Below are positions 19,836-32,900 of a stretch of DNA of 64,000 nucleotides, in pieces (positions within the stretch are counted from its first letter, which is position 1; each line of letters begins with the position of its first letter). The position numbers and the translations under genes are program-made. The notes beneath the pieces are model-generated. The model saw only the letters and a program-made list of their open reading frames with translations. It did not search any database and was not told the origin of the DNA. This stretch comes from Aphanomyces cochlioides (taxonomy: Eukaryota > Oomycota > Saprolegniomycetes > Saprolegniales > Verrucalvaceae): assembly GCA_019828595.1 (NCBI GenBank), contig JAHQRK010000015.1, positions 248,001 to 312,000 of the forward strand, in the 5' to 3' direction.

Positions 19836-20876
19836 CATTCCTCGCAAAATGCATTTCTGTCAAACTATTTTATTTTGTCCATGGACTTGAAGCTTGTTCA
19901 CAATCTCCTGACACAGCTTTTCCATTAAGAGACCTGACTCCAATGAGCTTGGTTATCGATGGGAGCCGTTCATCAATCTCTCTCATCAATCACTCTTGAG
20001 CCGTCAACGATTTTGTTGACGGCCCAACGTTTGATGATGGAACAAAAAATACCTAGTTTCGACCAATAGAATTGATTTATTTAATTTTGCCATCAGTCAA
20101 GTGCTTGATGAAAGCTTTTGGTGCAAAATGGAAATGTCAAAAGTAACGATTTTGAATGCTATCCGATAATATGGTGCTGCGTGATTTGTTGGGGTAAGCT
20201 TGGTCGCCAGTTCAATCCCCTGCTATGGCTGGCTTTTGGACAATTTTTCAATTTTTGCACTCGAGTGTGCACCATCGAACTGACAGCTGATTGAAAGGTT
20301 GCGATGCCTCAAGCCTTGGCTACCCTCATGACGAGCTTGTCCAGATAAAGTATGATGGCTACGTCACTACTGTCTCCATGACGATAAGCGTTGGTTGCAG
20401 TGCTGGACGTTATTTTGCTTTCTGTCTGCAGTTTTGAAAAACGTCAGTGTTTCTTCTCTGCATGACTGTTGAGCTTGGTGTACTTCATGTTGAGGGTGTG
20501 TCTGCGATGCTGTAGACTTAATGGCGCAGTGCATTTGCCTTGAATTTCGGGCAAGCAGCTTGGAAACACATATGTGCATTGTCTGTTGACTGTGTTTCTC
20601 GAAACACTGTGATCCACGCAATGCATGTCAAGGTCGACGTCACCGTGCAAAGTACAGACGTTTGAAACCGCGTTAGCTTGTATCGTTGGTCGGAGGAGAC
20701 TCTGGAACCAACTTCCAAGTGTCCACCAACTGGGTGGAGTTGTATATTCATGCATTGAGAGAAACGAACAGACCGAAGTCGTCTTTGTGCTGGTCGGAGC
20801 AAGTGCAGCAACAGAGAAATCACTGCCTTCTGAAGATAAAACACAGGATGACACATGTAAAATGTATTTTAGATTG

Positions 20877-20978
20877 TTAAATTGCCGCCAATGCTGCCTT
20901 GTACCATGTATTGAGCGCAGAGCAGACATAGATATAGCTTGTGTCGTACATAATCGTGCCTGCTGCGCAGGGCACAGA
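20877..20978 (-). other. C-terminal cap of the giant protein
   Basis: The final 33 codons encode a non-repetitive segment including GTIMYDTSYIYVCSALNTWY. It contains the only Cys pair and only Trp I can find in the protein. The Y-D-x-x-Y-I-Y-V-C...N-T-W pattern resembles the short C-terminal segment of many bacteriophage tail-fibre and virion-surface proteins. The resemblance is from memory of the family pattern, so it is suggestive only. The preceding 150 residues (about 20,979-21,430) are Ser/Thr-rich beta-prone sequence without the Gly rung pattern. Confidence 0.5.
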
Positions 20979-23900
20979 AGATGTAGGCGTGCTGCTACTT
21001 CCTGCGAGGACAAAAGTGCCTCCACTGAAGATCACGCTTGGTGACGAGATTGTCAGTGACGTAGCTCCTGAGTGCGTAATGGTAGCTGTAGCGGGCGAGA
21101 TAACGAGATTGCCAGCCATAGCAACATTGCCAGAGGCTGCCGATACGGTGAACGTGGCTGTTGATCCGTCGGATGTGACGATGAAGTTGTTCATGTTGAC
21201 TTGAAGTGGTCCCCCGGCGACAACAGTGGATGTTCCAGTAAGTGTTACTGTTGTTGCAGCTGTGAGAGCCATGGTCGATGTACTTGAAATACTGACAGCA
21301 GCAGAACTTGCGGTTAAAGTTGAGGCACTGATCATCAGCAAGGAATTGCTCGAAGCATCGATGACTTTCACGCTGCCTTCAGACGATCCAGAACCAGCTG
21401 CCAAAGTGACTATGCCTCCCGAACCTGAGCTCGCAGCGCCACCTGAAAAGGTCAAGCTGCCGCCAGAAGATGTTCCACCACCGCCGGTAAGGGTGATACT
21501 ACCACCTGCGGAAGTTGTTGCCGTAGTAGTCCCGGCTGTGATGGCTACATTGCCACCGGCGCCAACGTTAGCTGAGCCAACTGCAATTAAAATGTCACCA
21601 CCTTTGCCACCGGTTGCATCTGACGTCTGAATGTTGATGCCACCAGTATTGCCAGCGGTTGAAGTCCCAGAGCTGAAGGTCAACGCACCACTCGTTTGTG
21701 ATGCTGCTGAAGCAAGAGTAATCACACCACTAGACGCACTTGTGCCCGCTCCAGTCGTCAAAAGAATGTCACCACCAACTCCAGCTGAGCCAAGGCCACC
21801 AGTCAATGCCACATTACCACCGATTTTGCCTGCACCAGCAATGAGAGACGATTTGCCTCCCGTCATTGACGTGGCGGTGGTAAGACCTGCAGTGATAGTT
21901 ATATCACCACCAGCACCAGTATTTGCTGAGCCAACAGTAAGAGTAATGTCACCGCCTTTTCCTCCAGAGGCAGGAGACGATTGTATGGAAATGGCGCCTG
22001 TGTTACCGGCACTTGATGTTCCTGAGCTGAATGTCAGATCGCCACTTGATGTCGAGTCTGCCGACGCAATTGTAACTGAGCCACTTGCTGCTGCAGATCC
22101 AGCGCCACTGGCAAATATCAAGTTACCTCCGACGCCCGCAGAGCCAAGGCCACCGTACAATTCAACATTGCCACCTGGTGAAGTTCCGGTGCCACCAGTA
22201 AGTGTTACACTACCGCCAGCGGAAGTGGTTGCCGTAGTAGTCCCGGCTGTGATGGCTACATTGCCACCGGCGCCAACGTTAGCTGAGCCAACTGCAATTA
22301 AAATGTCACCACCTTTGCCACCGGTTGCATCTGACGTCTGAATGTTGATGCCACCAGTATTGCCAGCGGTTGAAGTCCCAGAGCTGAAGATCAACGCACC
22401 ACTCGTTTGTGATGCTGCTGAAGCAAGAGTAATCACACCACTAGACGCACTTGTGCCCGCTCCAGTCGTCAAAAGAATGTCACCACCAACTCCAGCTGAG
22501 CCAAGGCCACCAGTCAATGCCACATTACCACCGATTTTGCCTGCACCAGCAATGAGAGACGATTTGCCTCCCGTCATTGACGTGGCGGTGGTAAGACCTG
22601 CAGTGATAGTTATATCACCACCAGCACCAGTATTTGCTGAGCCAACAGTAAGAGTAATGTCACCGCCTTTTCCTCCAGAGGCAGGAGACGATTGTATGGA
22701 AATGGCGCCTGTGTTACCGGCACTTGATGTTCCTGAGCTGAATGTCAGATCGCCACTTGATGTCGAGTCTGCCGACGCAATTGTAACTGAGCCACTTGCT
22801 GCTGCAGATCCAGCACCACTGAAAAGAGATACGAGACCACCAACTGTGGCAGAGGAGGAACCAGCACTGAGAGTAATAGCACCACCATTACCCACTCCAC
22901 TTCCAGCATTTAAAGCAATTGATCCACCGGCACCACCAGTTGCAGTTGTTGCACCAGCTGATACGGTCACATCGCCTCCTGATCCGACATTTCCTGACCC
23001 GACTAAAAGGGACAAAGCTCCACCAGCGCCACCAACGGCTGTGCCGGTGTGAAATTCAATAGCTCCGGATCCACCGCTTGCTGTTGTGGAGCCCGTGCTG
23101 AGCGCGATTTTTCCACTAGTACCATGAGCGCCACCGTTTGCAGTTTGGATAGACACATCACCACTTGAGGTAGCAGTGCCTTGGCCACTCTGGAACGTCA
23201 AAGATCCACCGAAGTTATCTGCTGATACACCGGCAGTTATGGACACAGAGCCACCAACGCCCGTGGCACCGTCACCGACAGAAATTGTGACATCTCCACC
23301 GACACCTGCTCCACTGGAAAAACCACTTGCAATGGTAATGCTTCCGCTCGAGCCTGAGGCTGCCGTGCCACTTGAAAGTACAATATTTCCACTGACACCA
23401 GAACTTCCTGAATCGGATGATTTCAAACTCAAAGCACCAGAGCTACCAGAGGAGCTCGAACCAGACGCTAAAATGATGCCACCACCTGTTAATGACCCTT
23501 TGCCACCACTTAATAAAACACTGCCTCCGACCCCACCGCCAACTTGAGTGGTCTCACCGGCTGTTATTGAGACAATACCGCCAGTACCAGTGTCACCTGA
23601 ACCAACAGTCATGAGGATAGAGCCACCATGGCCACCAGACGCCCCACCGGATCCAAAATTCAAATCGCCAGAGCTACCAGCCGTTGATGTACCCGTGCTG
23701 AAGCTCAAATAGCCAGATACGCCACCAGGAGCCGAACCACCATTTGCAGTGCTCATGACGATATTGCCGCTAGAACCGGTCGTACCAACACCAGACAGCA
23801 ATGTAAGAGATCCACCAGGACCACCGCCAGATTGGCCAGCTGCAACAGACACCGCACCACCCGTTCCTGTGGCACCGCCACCAGCTGATATTGACACTGA

Positions 23901-26900
23901 TCCACCAACACCACCGGAAGAAGACACACCACTCGCAATGGTCACGGATCCACTTGTGCCCGATGGCGACACACCACTAGACAATATGACAGTTCCACTC
24001 GCTCCCGAGGAGCCACCGATGGCCGTGGCCAGGGTAAGAGAGCCTGATGCGGCGGCTGGACTACCGCCTGACAAAATCGAGACGGCTCCACCGGCAACAA
24101 TACCACTTCCACCATTCACGGCCACACTTCCACCGACGCCTGGACTCGTTTCCGTGGTAGTACCCGCTGAGATCGACACAATGCCACCGGTACCGCTGTT
24201 ACCCGAACCGACGCTCATGAGGATAGAGCCACCACGTCCACTAGCCGCTCCACCGGATCCAAACTTCAAATCGCCGGAGTTACCAGCCGTTGATGTACCC
24301 GTGCTGAAGCTCAAATAGCCAGATACGCCACCAGGAGCCGAACCACCATTTGCAGTGCTCATGACGATATTGCCGCTAGAACCGGTCGTACCAACACCAG
24401 ACAGCAACGTAAGAGATCCACCAGGACCACCGCCAGATTGGCCAGCGGCAACAGACACCGCACCACCCGTTCCTGTGGCACCGCCACCAGCTGATATTGA
24501 CACTGATCCACCAACACCACCGGAAGAAGACACACCACTTGCAATCGTCAACGCACCGGAGTTTCCACTGGCAGCCGTACCACTAGACAACACCACGCTC
24601 CCACTGACACCAGTCGAGCCAGATGCTGACGTAGTTAGTGTCATGGCTCCCGAGTTGCCACTCGCACTGGATCCCGTCACGACTCCAATAGCACCGCCGT
24701 TGGTTGTGCCAGTTCCAGCACTCAAGTAGATACTGCCGCCAACACCGGATGGACTTGCAGTACTCGTGCCAGCTGTAATGGAGACAACACCGCCAGTACC
24801 AGTGTCACCCGAACCAACGGTCATGAGGATAGAGCCACCATGGCCACCAGACGCCCCACCGGATCCAAAATTCAAATCGCCAGAGCTACCAGCCGTTGAT
24901 GTACCCGTGCTGAAGCTCAAATAGCCAGATACGCCACCAGGAGCCGAACCACCATTTGCAGTGCTCATGACGATATTGCCGCTAGAACCGGTCGTACCAA
25001 CACCAGACAGCAATGTAAGAGATCCACCAGGACCACCGCCAGATTGGCCAGCTGCAACAGACACCGCACCACCCGTTCCTGTGGCACCGCCACCAGCTGA
25101 TATTGACACTGATCCACCAACACCACCGGAAGAAGACACACCACTCGCAATGGTCACGGATCCACTTGTGCCCGATGGCGACACACCACTAGACAATATG
25201 ACAGTTCCACTCGCTCCCGAGGAGCCACCGATGGCCGTGGCCAGGGTAAGAGAGCCTGATGCGGCGGCTGGACTACCGCCTGACAAAATCGAGACGGCTC
25301 CACCGGCAACAATACCACTTCCACCATTCACGGCCACACTTCCACCGACGCCTGGACTCGTTTCCGTGGTAGTACCCGCTGAGATCGACACAATGCCACC
25401 GGTACCGCTGTTACCCGAACCGACGCTCATGAGGATAGAGCCACCACGTCCACTAGCCGCTCCACCGGATCCAAAATTCAAATCGCCAGAGCTACCAGCC
25501 GTTGATGTACCCGTGCTGAAGCTCAAATAGCCAGATACGCCACCAGGAGCCGAACCACCATTTGCAGTGCTCATGACGATATTGCCGCTAGAACCGGTCG
25601 TACCAACACCAGACAGCAATGTAAGAGATCCACCAGGACCACCGCCAGATTGGCCAGCTGCAACAGACACCGCACCACCCGTTCCTGTGGCACCGCCACC
25701 AGCTGATATTGACACTGATCCACCAACACCACCGGAAGAAGACACACCACTCGCAATGGTCACGGATCCACTTGTGCCCGATGGCGACACACCACTGGAC
25801 AAAATGACAGTTCCACTCGCTCCCGAGGAGCCACCGATGGCCGTGGCCAGGGTAAGAGAGCCTGATGCGGCGGCTGGACTACCGCCTGACAAAATCGAGA
25901 CGGCTCCACCGGCAACAATACCACTTCCACCATTCACGGCCACACTTCCACCGACGCCTGGACTCGTTTCCGTGGTAGTACCCGCTGAGATCGACACAAT
26001 GCCACCGGTACCGCTGTTACCCGAACCGACGCTCATGAGGATAGAGCCACCACGTCCACTAGCCGCTCCACCGGATCCAAACTTCAAATCGCCGGAGTTA
26101 CCAGCCGTTGATGTACCCGTGCTGAAGCTCAAATAGCCAGATACGCCACCAGGAGCCGAACCACCATTTGCAGTGCTCATGACGATATTGCCGCTAGAAC
26201 CGGTCGTACCAACACCAGACAGCAACGTAAGAGATCCACCAGGACCACCGCCAGATTGGCCAGCTGCAACAGACACCGCACCACCCGTTCCTGTGGCACC
26301 GCCACCAGCTGATATTGACACTGATCCACCAACACCACCGGAAGAAGACACACCACTTGCAATCGTCAACGCACCGGAGTTTCCACTGGCAGCCGTACCA
26401 CTAGACAACACCACGCTCCCACTGACACCAGTCGAGCCAGATGCTGACGTAGTTAGTGTCATGGCTCCCGAGTTGCCACTCGCACTGGATCCCGTCACGA
26501 CTCCAATAGCACCGCCGTTGGTTGTGCCAGTTCCAGCACTCAAGTAGATACTGCCGCCAACACCGGATGGACTTGCAGTACTCGTGCCAGCTGTAATGGA
26601 GACAACACCGCCAGTACCAGTGTCACCCGAACCAACGGTCATGAGGATAGAGCCACCATGGCCACCAGACGCCCCACCGGATCCAAAATTCAAATCGCCA
26701 GAGCTACCAGCCGTTGATGTACCCGTGCTGAAGCTCAAATAGCCAGATACGCCACCAGGAGCCGAACCACCATTTGCAGTGCTCATGACGATATTGCCGC
26801 TAGAACCGGTCGTACCAACACCAGACAGCAATGTAAGAGATCCACCAGGACCACCGCCAGATTGGCCAGCTGCAACAGACACCGCACCACCCGTTCCTGT

Positions 26901-29900
26901 GGCACCGCCACCAGCTGATATTGACACTGATCCACCAACACCACCGGAAGAAGACACACCACTCGCAATGGTCACGGATCCACTTGTGCCCGATGGCGAC
27001 ACACCACTGGACAAAATGACAGTTCCACTCGCTCCCGAGGAGCCACCGATGGCCGTGGCCAGGGTAAGAGAGCCTGATGCGGCGGCTGGACTACCGCCTG
27101 ACAAAATCGAGACGGCTCCACCGGCAACAATACCACTTCCACCATTCACGGCCACACTTCCACCGACGCCTGGACTCGTTTCCGTGGTAGTACCCGCTGA
27201 GATCGACACAATGCCACCGGTACCGCTGTTACCCGAACCGACGCTCATGAGGATAGAGCCACCACGTCCACTAGCCGCTCCACCGGATCCAAACTTCAAA
27301 TCGCCGGAGTTACCAGCCGTTGATGTACCCGTGCTGAAGCTCAAATAGCCAGATACGCCACCAGGAGCCGAACCACCATTTGCAGTGCTCATGACGATAT
27401 TGCCGCTAGAACCGGTCGTACCAACACCAGACAGCAACGTAAGAGATCCACCAGGACCACCGCCAGATTGGCCAGCTGCAACAGACACCGCACCACCCGT
27501 TCCTGTGGCACCGCCACCAGCTGATATTGACACTGATCCACCAACACCACCGGAAGAAGACACACCACTTGCAATCGTCAACGCACCGGAGTTTCCACTG
27601 GCAGCCGTACCACTAGACAACACCACGCTCCCACTGACACCAGTCGAGCCAGATGCTGACGTAGTTAGTGTCATGGCTCCCGAGTTGCCACTCGCACTGG
27701 ATCCCGTCACGACTCCAATAGCACCGCCGTTGGTTGTGCCAGTTCCAGCACTCAAGTAGATACTGCCGCCAACACCGGATGGACTTGCAGTACTCGTGCC
27801 AGCTGTAATGGAGACAACACCGCCAGTACCAGTGTCACCCGAACCAACGGTCATGAGGATAGAGCCACCATGGCCACCAGACGCCCCACCGGATCCAAAA
27901 TTCAAATCGCCAGAGCTACCAGCCGTTGATGTACCCGTGCTGAAGCTCAAATAGCCAGATACGCCACCAGGAGCCGAACCACCATTTGCAGTGCTCATGA
28001 CGATATTGCCGCTAGAACCGGTCGTACCAACACCAGACAGCAATGTAAGAGATCCACCAGGACCACCGCCAGATTGGCCAGCTGCAACAGACACCGCACC
28101 ACCCGTTCCTGTGGCACCGCCACCAGCTGATATTGACACTGATCCACCAACACCACCGGAAGAAGACACACCACTCGCAATGGTCACGGATCCACTTGTG
28201 CCCGATGGCGACACACCACTGGACAAAATGACAGTTCCACTCGCTCCCGAGGAGCCACCGATGGCCGTGGCCAGGGTAAGAGAGCCTGATGCGGCGGCTG
28301 GACTACCGCCTGACAAAATCGAGACGGCTCCACCGGCAACAATACCACTTCCACCATTCACGGCCACACTTCCACCGACGCCTGGACTCGTTTCCGTGGT
28401 AGTACCCGCTGAGATCGACACAATGCCACCGGTACCGCTGTTACCCGAACCGACGCTCATGAGGATAGAGCCACCACGTCCACTAGCCGCTCCACCGGAT
28501 CCAAACTTCAAATCGCCGGAGTTACCAGCCGTTGATGTACCCGTGCTGAAGCTCAAATAGCCAGATACGCCACCAGGAGCCGAACCACCATTTGCAGTGC
28601 TCATGACGATATTGCCGCTAGAACCGGTCGTACCAACACCAGACAGCAACGTAAGAGATCCACCAGGACCACCGCCAGATTGGCCAGCGGCAACAGACAC
28701 CGCACCACCCGTTCCTGTGGCACCGCCACCAGCTGATATTGACACTGATCCACCAACACCACCGGAAGAAGACACACCACTTGCAATCGTCAACGCACCG
28801 GAGTTTCCACTGGCAGCCGTACCACTAGACAACACCACGCTCCCACTGACACCAGTCGAGCCAGATGCTGACGTAGTTAGTGTCATGGCTCCCGAGTTGC
28901 CACTCGCACTGGATCCCGTCACGACTCCAATAGCACCGCCGTTGGTTGTGCCAGTTCCAGCACTCAAGTAGATACTGCCGCCAACACCGGATGGACTTGC
29001 AGTACTCGTGCCAGCTGTAATGGAGACAACACCGCCAGTACCAGTGTCACCCGAACCAACGGTCATGAGGATAGAGCCACCATGGCCACCAGACGCCCCA
29101 CCGGATCCAAAATTCAAATCGCCAGAGCTACCAGCCGTTGATGTACCCGTGCTGAAGCTCAAATAGCCAGATACGCCACCAGGAGCCGAACCACCATTTG
29201 CAGTGCTCATGACGATATTGCCGCTAGAACCGGTCGTACCAACACCAGACAGCAATGTAAGAGATCCACCAGGACCACCGCCAGATTGGCCAGCTGCAAC
29301 AGACACCGCACCACCCGTTCCTGTGGCACCGCCACCAGCTGATATTGACACTGATCCACCAACACCACCGGAAGAAGACACACCACTCGCAATGGTCACG
29401 GATCCACTTGTGCCCGATGGCGACACACCACTGGACAAAATGACAGTTCCACTCGCTCCCGAGGAGCCACCGATGGCCGTGGCCAGGGTAAGAGAGCCTG
29501 ATGCGGCGGCTGGACTACCGCCTGACAAAATCGAGACGGCTCCACCGGCAACAATACCACTTCCACCATTCACGGCCACACTTCCACCGACGCCTGGACT
29601 CGTTTCCGTGGTAGTACCCGCTGAGATCGACACAATGCCACCGGTACCGCTGTTACCCGAACCGACGCTCATGAGGATAGAGCCACCACGTCCACTAGCC
29701 GCTCCACCGGATCCAAACTTCAAATCGCCGGAGTTACCAGCCGTTGATGTACCCGTGCTGAAGCTCAAATAGCCAGATACGCCACCAGGAGCCGAACCAC
29801 CATTTGCAGTGCTCATGACGATATTGCCGCTAGAACCGGTCGTACCAACACCAGACAGCAACGTAAGAGATCCACCAGGACCACCGCCAGATTGGCCAGC

Positions 29901-32900
29901 GGCAACAGACACCGCACCACCCGTTCCTGTGGCACCGCCACCAGCTGATATTGACACTGATCCACCAACACCACCGGAAGAAGACACACCACTTGCAATC
30001 GTCAACGCACCGGAGTTTCCACTGGCAGCCGTACCACTAGACAACACCACGCTCCCACTGACACCAGTCGAGCCAGATGCTGACGTAGTTAGTGTCATGG
30101 CTCCCGAGTTGCCACTCGCACTGGATCCCGTCACGACTCCAATAGCACCGCCGTTGGTTGTGCCAGTTCCAGCACTCAAGTAGATACTGCCGCCAACACC
30201 GGATGGACTTGCAGTACTCGTGCCAGCTGTAATGGAGACAACACCGCCAGTACCAGTGTCACCCGAACCAACGGTCATGAGGATAGAGCCACCATGGCCA
30301 CCAGACGCCCCACCGGATCCAAAATTCAAATCGCCAGAGCTACCAGCCGTTGATGTACCCGTGCTGAAGCTCAAATAGCCAGATACGCCACCAGGAGCCG
30401 AACCACCATTTGCAGTGCTCATGACGATATTGCCGCTAGAACCGGTCGTACCAACACCAGACAGCAATGTAAGAGATCCACCAGGACCACCGCCAGATTG
30501 GCCAGCTGCAACAGACACCGCACCACCCGTTCCTGTGGCACCGCCACCAGCTGATATTGACACTGATCCACCAACACCACCGGAAGAAGACACACCACTC
30601 GCAATGGTCACGGATCCACTTGTGCCCGATGGCGACACACCACTAGACAATATGACAGTTCCACTCGCTCCCGAGGAGCCACCGATGGCCGTGGCCAGGG
30701 TAAGAGAGCCTGATGCGGCGGCTGGACTACCGCCTGACAAAATCGAGACGGCTCCACCGGCAACAATACCACTTCCACCATTCACGGCCACACTTCCACC
30801 GACGCCTGGACTCGTTTCCGTGGTAGTACCCGCTGAGATCGACACAATGCCACCGGTACCGCTGTTACCCGAACCGACGCTCATGAGGATAGAGCCACCA
30901 CGTCCACTAGCCGCTCCACCGGATCCAAACTTCAAATCGCCGGAGTTACCAGCCGTTGATGTACCCGTGCTGAAGCTCAAATAGCCAGATACGCCACCAG
31001 GAGCCGAACCACCATTTGCAGTGCTCATGACGATATTGCCGCTAGAACCGGTCGTACCAACACCAGACAGCAACGTAAGAGATCCACCAGGACCACCGCC
31101 AGATTGGCCAGCTGCAACAGACACCGCACCACCCGTTCCTGTGGCACCGCCACCAGCTGATATTGACACTGATCCACCAACACCACCGGAAGAAGACACA
31201 CCACTTGCAATCGTCAACGCACCGGAGTTTCCACTGGCAGCCGTACCACTAGACAACACCACGCTCCCACTGACACCAGTCGAGCCAGATGCTGACGTAG
31301 TTAGTGTCATGGCTCCCGAGTTGCCACTCGCACTGGATCCCGTCACGACTCCAATAGCACCGCCGTTGGTTGTGCCAGTTCCAGCACTCAAGTAGATACT
31401 GCCGCCAACACCGGATGGACTTGCAGTACTCGTGCCAGCTGTAATGGAGACAACACCGCCAGTACCAGTGTCACCCGAACCAACGGTCATGAGGATAGAG
31501 CCACCATGGCCACCAGACGCCCCACCGGATCCAAAATTCAAATCGCCAGAGCTACCAGCCGTTGATGTACCCGTGCTGAAGCTCAAATAGCCAGATACGC
31601 CACCAGGAGCCGAACCACCATTTGCAGTGCTCATGACGATATTGCCGCTAGAACCGGTCGTACCAACACCAGACAGCAATGTAAGAGATCCACCAGGACC
31701 ACCGCCAGATTGGCCAGCTGCAACAGACACCGCACCACCCGTTCCTGTGGCACCGCCACCAGCTGATATTGACACTGATCCACCAACACCACCGGAAGAA
31801 GACACACCACTCGCAATGGTCACGGATCCACTTGTGCCCGATGGCGACACACCACTAGACAATATGACAGTTCCACTCGCTCCCGAGGAGCCACCGATGG
31901 CCGTGGCCAGGGTAAGAGAGCCTGATGCGGCGGCTGGACTACCGCCTGACAAAATCGAGACGGCTCCACCGGCAACAATACCACTTCCACCATTCACGGC
32001 CACACTTCCACCGACGCCTGGACTCGTTTCCGTGGTAGTACCCGCTGAGATCGACACAATGCCACCGGTACCGCTGTTACCCGAACCGACGCTCATGAGG
32101 ATAGAGCCACCACGTCCACTAGCCGCTCCACCGGATCCAAACTTCAAATCGCCGGAGTTACCAGCCGTTGATGTACCCGTGCTGAAGCTCAAATAGCCAG
32201 ATACGCCACCAGGAGCCGAACCACCATTTGCAGTGCTCATGACGATATTGCCGCTAGAACCGGTCGTACCAACACCAGACAGCAACGTAAGAGATCCACC
32301 AGGACCACCGCCAGATTGGCCAGCGGCAACAGACACCGCACCACCCGTTCCTGTGGCACCGCCACCAGCTGATATTGACACTGATCCACCAACACCACCG
32401 GAAGAAGACACACCACTTGCAATCGTCAACGCACCGGAGTTTCCACTGGCAGCCGTACCACTAGACAACACCACGCTCCCACTGACACCAGTCGAGCCAG
32501 ATGCTGACGTAGTTAGTGTCATGGCTCCCGAGTTGCCACTCGCACTGGATCCCGTCACGACTCCAATAGCACCGCCGTTGGTTGTGCCAGTTCCAGCACT
32601 CAAGTAGATACTGCCGCCAACACCGGATGGACTTGCAGTACTCGTGCCAGCTGTAATGGAGACAACACCGCCAGTACCAGTGTCACCCGAACCAACGGTC
32701 ATGAGGATAGAGCCACCATGGCCACCAGACGCCCCACCGGATCCAAAATTCAAATCGCCAGAGCTACCAGCCGTTGATGTACCCGTGCTGAAGCTCAAAT
32801 AGCCAGATACGCCACCAGGAGCCGAACCACCATTTGTAGTGCTCATGACGATATTGCCGCTAGAACCGGTCGTACCAACACCAGACAGCAATGTAAGAGA

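Larger units (their letters stand above)
16761..20876. other. AT-rich, apparently gene-free 4.1 kb region
   Basis: No open frame here exceeds about 90 codons except minus-strand frames at 20444-21025 and 20518-20856, which overlap or follow the 3' end of the giant gene and resemble nothing known. I see no tRNA or rRNA. Content is hairpins, ATTGGCT/AGCCAAT motifs, a GT-rich stretch near 17960-17995 and an old direct repeat, listed separately. Confidence 0.5.

Noticed and set aside
20150..20260. tRNA-like sequence with GTTCAATCC resembling a T loop
   Set aside because: The flanking bases do not form a 5-bp T stem, no matching acceptor stem or anticodon arm could be drawn, and GCCAG/CTGGC explains the local pairing.
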